Shown piece by piece: positions 12,001-21,000 of a stretch of DNA of 64,000 nucleotides. The translations under genes and the position numbers were made by a program. The stretch lies in the NCBI GenBank assembly GCA_964019135.1, contig OZ025263.1, positions 25,543,639 to 25,607,638 of the forward strand, read 5' to 3'. How positions within the stretch are numbered: the stretch's first letter is position 1; the number at the start of each line of letters is the position of its first letter. Origin of the DNA: Arenicola marina (Eukaryota > Annelida > Polychaeta > Arenicolidae). Under the pieces are notes generated by a model. The model ran no database searches. It saw only the letters and a list, made by a program, of their open reading frames with translations, and had not been told where the DNA came from.

Positions 12001-15000
12001 TGGTTAAGAGGGACCCAGGCCTCAGTTAGTGGTTAAAGAGGGGCCATACATTAACTGATGGTTAAGAGGGACCCAGGCCTCAGTTAATGGCTAATGAGGA
12101 GCCATGCATTAACTGTTGGTTAAGAGGGACCCAGGCCTCAGTTAGTGGTTAAACATGGGCCATACATTAACTGTTGGCTAAAAGGGATCCAGGCTTCAGT
12201 TAATGGTTAAAGAGGGGCCATACATTAACTGTTGGTTAAAAGGGATCCAGGCCTAAGTTAATAGTTAAAGAGGGGCCATACATTAACTGTTGGTTAAAAG
12301 GGATCCAGGCCTCAGTTAATGGTTAAAGAGGAGCCATACATTAACTGTTGGTTAAGAGGTACCCTGACCTCAGTTAGTGGTTAAACATGGGCCATACATT
12401 AACTGTTGGTTAAAAGGGAGTCAGGCCTCAGTTAGTGGTTAAAGAGGAGCCATACATTGACTGTTGGTTAAAAGGGACCCCGGCCTCAGTAAATGGTTAA
12501 CGAGGGGCCATAATTAACTGTTGGTTAATAGAGATCCAGGCCTCAGTTAATGGTTAAAAAATTGCCATACATTAACTGTTGGTTAAGAGGGACCCAGGCA
12601 TCAGTTAGTGGTTAAACATGGGCCATACATTAACTGTTGGTTAAAAGGGATCCAGGCCTCAGTTAATGGTTAAAGAGGAGCCATACATTATCTGTTGGTT
12701 AAAAGGGATCCAGGCCTCAGTTAGTGGTTAAAGAGGGGTCATACATTAACTGTTGGTTAAAAGGGATCCAGGCCTCAGTTAATGGTTAAAGAGGGGCCAT
12801 ACATTAACTGATGGTTAAGAGGGACCCAGGCCTCAGTTAATGGCTAATGAGGAGCCATGCATTAACTGTTGGTTACGAGGGACTCAGGCCTCAGTTAGTG
12901 GTTAAACATGGGCCATACATTAACTGTTGGTTAAAAGGGATCCATGCCTCAGTTAATGGTTAAAGAGAGGCCATACATTGACTGTTGGTTAAGAGGGACC
13001 CAGGCCTCAGTTAATGGTTAAAGAGGAGCCATACATTAACTGTTGGTTAAGAGGAACCCAGGCCTCAGTTAATGCTTAAATAGGAGCCATACATTAACTG
13101 TTGGTTAAGAGGGACCCAGGCCTCAATTAATGCTTAAAGAGGGGCCACCCAGGCCTCAGTTAGTGGTTACACAGGGGCCATACATTAACTGTTGGTTAAA
13201 AGGGATCCAGGCCTCAGTTAATGGTTAAAGAGGGGCCATACATTAACTGTTTTGCTAAAGGGATCCAGGCCTCAGTTAGTGGTTAAAGAGGGGCCATACA
13301 TTAACTGTTGGTTAAAAGGGATCCAGGCCTAAGTTAATAGTTAAAGAGGGGCCATACATTAACTGATGGTTAAGAGGGACCCAGGCCTCAGTTAATGGTT
13401 AAAGAAGAGCCATACATTAACTGTTGGTTAAAAGGGATCAAGGCCTCAGTTAATGGTTAAAGAGGGGCCATACATTAACTGTTGGTTAAAGGGATCCAGG
13501 CCTCAGTTAGTGGTTAAAGAGGGGCCACACATTAACTGTTGGTTAAGAGGGACCCAGGCCTCAGTTAATGCTTAAATAGGAGCCATACATTAACTGTTGG
13601 TTAAAAGGGATCCAGGCCTCAGTTAATGGTTGAAGAGGGGCCCTACATTAACTGTTGGGTAAGAGGGACCCAGGCCTCAGTCAATGCTTAAATAGCAGCC
13701 ATACATTAACTATTGGTTAAAAGGGATCCAGGTCTCAGTTAATGGTTAAAAAGGTGCCATACATTAACTGATGGTTAAGAGGGACCCAGGCCTCAGTTAA
13801 TGGTTAAAGAGGAGCCATACATTAACTGTTGGTTAAAGCTGATCCAGGCCTCAGTTAATGGTTAAAGAGGGGCCATACATTAACTTTTGGTTAAAAGGGA
13901 TCCATGCCTCAGTTAATGGTTAAAGAGGAGCCATACATTGACTGTTGGTTAAAAGGGATCCAAGCCTCAATTAATGGTTAAGGAGGGGCCATACATTAAC
14001 TGTTGGTTAAAGGGATCCAGGCCTCAGTTAATGGTTAAAGAGGGGCCATACATTAACTGTTGGTTAAGAGGGATCCAGGCCTCAGTTAATGGTTAAAGAG
14101 AAGCCATACATTAACTGTTGGTTAAGAGGGACCCAGGCCTCAGTTAGTGGTTAAACATGGGCCATATATTAACTGTTGGTTAAAAGGGATCCAGGCCTCA
14201 GTTAATGGTTAAAGAGAGGCCATACATTAACTGTTGGTTAAGGGGGACCCAGGCCTCAGTTAGTGGTTAAAGAGAGGCCATACATTAACTGTTGGTTAAG
14301 GGGGACCCAGGCCTCAGTTAATGGTTAAGGAGGAGCCATACATTAACTGATGGTAAAAAGGGGTCCAGGCCTCACTTTATATACTGTTGTATTTTTTCCT
14401 TATGCAGAGTCGTCGGGTAGGGAAGGAGGTTATTATGACACGAACGCATTGGGATCAGTGATGTGATAGGGACACGGCGGTGTCCACTTTGTACAGCAGT
14501 AGCTATAGCCAAGCTCAGTGGCATCCCTTCTTGCCAGTCATCCCCATGGTTACCGCCGTGGCTCCACGGCTATCAGTGGCTATCAGTTTCGGTGGTAAAG
14601 GGCAGCTCCATACGTCACTGCCTGGTTCCCACGTCCCACTCTAACCCTCAGACCCCTGGCCTACCGACTGCCAGACCGGCATGCACAGCCCGCCCCAGCC
14701 CGTCCCGGCCCGACCAACCCCGCCCCAGCCCGCCTTAGCCTGCCCCAGCCCCCCCCCAGCCCGTCCCGGCCCGTCTCAGCCCGCCACAGCCCGTCCCGGC
14801 CCGACCAACCCGCCCCAGCCCGCCTTAGCCTGCCCCAGCCCGTCCCAGCCCGTCCCAACCCGCCACAGCCCGCCCCAGCCCGTCCCGGCCCGTCCCAGCC
14901 CGCCCCAGCCCGTCCCGGCCCGTCCCAGCTGGCCACAGCCCGTCCCAGCCCGTCCCAACCCAGCCCTTCCCGGCCCGTCCCAATCCGTCCCAGCCCGCCA

Positions 15001-18000
15001 CAGCCCGCCCCCGCTCGTCCCAGCCCGTCCCGGCCCGTCCCAGCTGGCCACAGCCCGTCCCAGCCCGTCCCAACCCGCCACAGCCCGCCCCAGCCCGTCC
15101 CAGCCCGTCCCAACCCGCCACAGCCCGCCCCAGCCCGTCCCAGCCCGTCCCAACCCGCCACAACCCGCCCCAGCCCGTCCCGGCCCGTCCCAGCCCGCCC
15201 CAGCCCGCCACAGCCCGCCCCAGCCCGTCCCAACCCGCCACAGCCCGACCCAGCCCGTCCCAGCCCGTCCCAACCCGCCACAGCCCGCCCCAGCCCGTCC
15301 CGGCCCGTCCCAGCCCGCCCTAGCCCGCCACAGCCCGCCCCAGCCCGTCCCAGCCCGTCCCAACCCGCCACAGCCCGCCCCAGCCCGTCCCGGCCCGTCC
15401 CAGCTGGCCACAGCACGTCCCAGCCCGTCCCAACCCGTCCCAGCCCGCCCCAGCCCGTCCCAGCTGACCACAGCCCGCCCCAGCCCGTCCCAGCCCGTCC
15501 CAGCCCGTCCCAGCCCGCCATAGCCCGCCCCAGCCCGTCACAGCCCCTCCCGGCCCGTCCCGGCCCGCCCCTTGTGGAATCCACGGGACAGCTCGCCCGT
15601 AAGCTCTTTAGCTGGCCTGATCCATCGCCCATGATTTCTAATGGTGAGAGGCCAGCGGTGTAACCGGCCATTGATGGAACCGGTCAGTGGTGTAACCATT
15701 GGTGTAACGGGCCGGCGGTGTAACCGATTGTGTAACTAATCGTGTAACCAATAGTGTAACCAATGGTATAACCGGCCCGTGGTGTAACCCGCCAGTGGTG
15801 TAACCGGCCCGTGGTGTAACCGGCCGTTGATGTAACCGGCCGTTGATGTAACCGGCCAGTGGTGTAACAATTGGTGTAACCGGCCAGTGGTGTAACCAGT
15901 GGTGTAACGAGCCAGTGGTGTAACCTGCCACTGGTGTAACCGGCCAGTGGTGTAACCATTGGTGTAAACGGCCAGTGGTGTAACCAGTGGTGTAACGGGC
16001 CAGTAGTGTAACCGGCCAGTGGTGTAACCGGCCAGTGGTGTAACCATTGGTGTAAACGGCCAGTGGTGTAACCAGTGGTGTAACGAGCCAGTGGTGTAAC
16101 CGGCCAGTGGTGTAACCGGCCAGTGGTGTAACCGGCCAGTGGTGTAACCGGCCAGTGGTGTAACCGGCCAGTGGTGTAACCGGCCAGTGGTGTAACCGGC
16201 CAGTGGTGTAACCGGTCGTTGATGTAACCGGTCGTTGATGTAACCGGCCAGTGGTGTAATCGGCCCGTGGTGTAACCATTGATGTAACCGGCCAGTGGTG
16301 TAACCATTGGTGTAACCGGCCAGTGGTGTAACCAGTGGTGTAACGAGCCAGTAGTGTAACCGGCCAGTAGTGTAACCGGCCAGTGGTGTAACCATTGGTG
16401 CAAGCGGCCAGTGGTGTAACCAGTGGTGTAACGAGCCAGTGGTGTAACCGGCCAGTGGTGTAACCGGTCGTTGATGTAACCGGTCGTTGATGTAACCGGC
16501 CAGTGGTGTAATCGGCCCGTGGTGTAACCGGTCGTTGGTGTAACTGGCCAGTAGTGTAACCGGCCAGTAGTGTAACAGGCCAGTGGTGTAACCGGTCGTT
16601 GATGTAACCGGCCAGTGGTGTAACCGGCCAGTAGTGTAACAGGCCAGTGGTGTAACCGGTCGTTGGTGTAACTGGCCAGTAGTGTAACCAATGGTGCAAC
16701 CGGTCAGTGGTGTAACCAATGGTGTAACCGGCCTGTGGTGTAACCAATGGTGTAACCAATGGTGTAACCGGCCTGTGGTGTAGCCAATGGTGTAACCGAC
16801 CAGTGGTGTAACAACTGGTGTATCCGGCCAGTGATGTAACCAATGGTGTAACCGGCCTGTGGTGTAACTAATGGCGTAACCGGCCAGTGGTGTAACCAAT
16901 GGTGTAACCGACCAGTGGTGTAACAACTGGTGTAACCGGCCAGTGATGTAACAAATGGTTTAACCGGCCAGTGATGTAACCAATGGTGTAACCGGCCAGT
17001 GGTGTAACCAGTGGTGTTACCAATGGTGTAACCGGCCTGTGGTGTTACCAATGGTGTAACCGGCCAGTGGTGTTACCAATGGTGTAACCGGCCAGTGGTG
17101 TAACCGGCCAGTGGTGTTACCAATGGTGTAACCGGCCAGTGGTGTTACCAATGGTGTAACCGGCCAGTGGTGTAACCGGCCAGGGGTGTAACCGGCCAGT
17201 GGTGTTACCAATGGTGTAACCGGCCAGTGGTGTAACCAATGGTGTAACCGGCCAGTGGTGTTACCAATGGTGTAACCGGCCAGTGGTGTAACCAATGGTG
17301 TAACCGGCCAGTGGTGTTACCAATGGTGTAACCGGCCAGTGGTGTTACCAATGGTGTAACCGGCCAGTGGTGTTACCAATGGTGTAACCGGCCTGTGGTG
17401 TAACCGGCCATTGGTGTTACCAATGGTGTAACCGGCCAGTGGTGTTACCAATGGTGTAACCGGCCAGTGGTGTAACCGGCCAGTGATGTAACCAATGGTT
17501 TAACCGGCCAGTGATGTAACCAATGGTGTAACCGGCCAGTGGTGTAACCAGTGGTGTTACCAATGGTGTAACCGGCCTGTGGTGTTACCAGTGGTGTAAC
17601 CGGCCAGTGGTGTAACCGGCCAGTGGTGTTACCAGTGGTGTAACCGGCCAATGGTGTAACCGGCCAGTGGTGTAACCGGCCAGTGGTGTAACCGGCCAGT
17701 GGTGTAACCAGTGGTGTTACCGACCAGTGGTGTAACCGGCCAGTGGTGTAACCGGCCAGTGGTGTAACCGGCCAGGGTCTCTACAGGACAGCATTTCTCG
17801 AGTGCTGAGGGCGACAGAACATCTAAATATTTAATATTACGAGGCAATATCCCTCCGACACATTTATTTTTTACTTCGTAATTCTAAACGCTAAAACCTC
17901 TCATCTCCCCGAATGCCTTGGGAATCGCATGCATGGCACGTTTTATCTGGCGACATCTTCATGCCTCCCAGACTACCCTCTGCCTCCGTGTAATATTGGT

Positions 18001-21000
18001 GGCATCTAGTTTATTGGACATGCGGTCGGTTATTGTGAGCTCTTGGACGTCCTCGCTTTCCATGTCCAGCTCATTTGAAGGAACTGGAAACCCCGCTACA
18101 CTAGTAATAGCATTTTGGAGGGCACAGCAAAGCCATATTTCCTGCCGGAGTAACGGTATCTAATCGTATCTAGTTTTACGTTTTGCACAATATTTGAATA
18201 CTAAAAGGACCGCTCGATAGATCTGTGGGTTAGAGCGCTCGCACTGAGCGCTCTGGCCACCTGAGAGCCTAACGGCCCGTGGATCGGTGATTCGCGCCCC
18301 CCTGTGGTCATGTCTGTGTGGTCGCAGGATAAAGATCCAATGACCTTCTTCGCAAAGAGTAGGGAGTAACCCCAGGGACATGGCTCCGCTCGCCCTTCCT
18401 TCTACAATAGGCGCGATATATGACCAAAATTGGTTAAAACGTCCTGAATATAAAACCAACAACCATTCGAATACGAAAAGTGGGAACACCCACTGCAAGA
18501 TCGTTGTGTGTTGTCCACTGCGCTAGGGCAGTAAGTTATTGAATGTACTTCACAAATGGTTTGGTACATCACAGTATCGGTATCCACCACCATTTGACAG
18601 AAGTGACAAGTGTTTATCAGATATATTGCTAAGCTATAAGGGGTATAATGTCTTTTACTGGACACTTATTAAGAAAACGATTCGAGGTAATAAGGGAATA
18701 GCAATATTGCATTCTAATTCAGATGTAGAATATACACCTGAGGAGTGGAACAATATTCCCTCCGCCTTCTCAGGCAACTGTGGAGACGAAAAGTAGAAGT
18801 TTTCAATATAAGCTATCACAGAGGATAATTTTCACCAACAATTTATTTAAGTGGTTGAAAGCAATATGTGTCATTTGTGTGAGGCAGAAATAGAAACAAT
18901 TGTTGACCCCTGCTCTCCCCCCCCCCCTCTCCCCAGGTTTAACCCACGCCACGGTGTGGGCGGCCGGCTGCTCCTACCTGACGAAGGGCATCCCTGTCCA
19001 CCTCCGGCCCACGGCCCAGGGCATCCTCATGGCCGTCCACCACGGCCTGGGGCGGGCCTTCGGAACCATGATCGGCGGCGCCATGGTCCACGCCTTTGGT
19101 AAGTTACGTGATCGGCGGCGCCATGGTCCACGCCTTTGGTAAGTCATGTGATCGACGGGGCCTTCGGTAAGTCATGTGATCGGCGGCGCCATGGTCCACG
19201 CCTTTGGTAAGTTACGTGATCGGCGGCGCCATGGTCCACGCCTTTGGTAAGTCATGTGTTCGGCGGGGCCTTCGGTAAGTCATGTGATCGGCGGCGCCAT
19301 GGTCCACGCCTTTGGTAAGTTACGTGATCGGCGGCGCCATGGTCCACGCCTTTGGTAAGTCATGTGATCGGCGGGGCCTTCGGTAAGTCACGTGATCGGC
19401 GGCGTCATGGTCCACTCAATCGGTAAGTCACGCGATTGGCGGGGCCTTCGGTAAGTCATGTGATCGGCGGCGCCATGGTCCACTCCTTTGGTAAGTCATG
19501 TGATCGGCGGGGCCTTCGGTAAGTTACGTGATCGGCGGCGCCATGGTCCACGCCTTTGGTAAGTCATGTGATCGGCGGGGCCTTCGGTAAGTCACGTGAT
19601 CGGCGGCGTCATGGTCCACTCAATCGGTAAGTCACGCGATTGGCGGGGCCTTCGGTAAGTCATGTGATCGGCGGCGCCATGGTCCACTCCTTTGGTAAGT
19701 CATGTGATCGGCGGGGCCTTCGGTAAGTTACGTGATCGGCGGCGCCATGGTCCACGCCTTTGGTAAGTCATGTGATCGGCGGGGCCTTCGGTAAGTCACG
19801 TGATCGGCGGCGTCATGGTCCACTCAATCGGTAAGTCACGCGATTGGCGGGGCCTTCGGTAAGTCATGTGATCGGCGGCGCCATGGTCCACTCCTTTGGT
19901 AAGTCATGTGATCGGCGGGGCCTTCGGTAAGTTACGTGATCGGCGGCGCCATGGTCCACGCCTTTGGTAAGTCATGTGATCGGCGGGGCCGAAGATTGTG
20001 AACAAAGGTCTTCCACGTGGCACTGCGTTATGTCGGACAAACAAGTCGGACAAACAAAGCAGCATGTCACTTTCTTGTCAGTTTCAGAGGTGAGTACTTC
20101 TCACTTGTACCTACCATCAGTTACGATTGTCAATTTCATACCCACGATTAAAGAAAAAGGACTCCAGCGTTGGCGGGGCTTAGTGTCGGAGTATGGATCG
20201 GTCTATTGCTGAATGTGCCGTGTTTTACTAATTACGTGTAAGTTGATATCCGCGGAACAACGACATTACCGGATAATAGAGTCCAAGGGCGAGGCCGAGG
20301 ACCCATTGTTATCCGGTAATGTCGTTTTCCGAGGTCATTAACTTATGTAAAATCCACGTCCTGATGACTCAAACACACTACATTACAGAAATTTAATGTC
20401 GTGAGAGAACAATAGAGTGACGTCATCAGCGGATTTTACTGGTTTCTTCAGGCACGGAGATGATGTTCAGAGGCTATGGCATCACCACAGTCTTCGTTCT
20501 GGCCGCGTACTTCGCTCTCAACTTCTTCTACATCTCCAAGTACGTGGTGGAGGCCCCTGACGAGCCGGGGACAGAGGAGGAGGAAGGCACCCACCTGGCC
20601 CCCTACGGCGTGCCCATGTCCATCTCACACAGCAGGTCCGCCAGCAAACTCGAGGACAACGGTCAGTTCTCCAGTACTCCAGCCCTTATTGTCTTCAGGG
20701 GGGGGGGGGGGGGGTACCCCCTCTGAATCGCGAATCCCCAAGAATACGGAAGAGTAATATGGAATCTCCAAGATGGGGACTACTCCTCAAGACCCGGGCG
20801 CGAAAAAAAAAACACTTTAAAAGTCGCGAATATCGAGGAATTCACAGACTGCTATAACGGATCGCGGTAAATAGGGAAAGGGTCTTCGCGTTGAACCAGA
20901 ATTACAGCTTAATATTAAGGCTACCCATACAGCAATTTTTCTCATACAGTATGATGTTCAATATGTTTTGGAGAAACGTCCTCGACACATTGTCTGAATG

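Noticed and set aside
14408..14457. Possible cryptic exon after a good acceptor ([15 protein letters not shown])
   Set aside because: Only a weak donor (TCA|GTGATG) and its phase does not fit exon C.
14661..15671. Long open frames (up to 336 codons) on both strands
   Set aside because: They cover a 10-bp C-rich repeat whose sequence lacks stops in many frames; no start, splice or domain evidence.
15638..17051. Minus-strand frames of ~400 codons rich in [10 protein letters not shown]
   Set aside because: All three minus frames are open with the same repeated peptides, as expected of a tandem repeat without stops; not protein-like.
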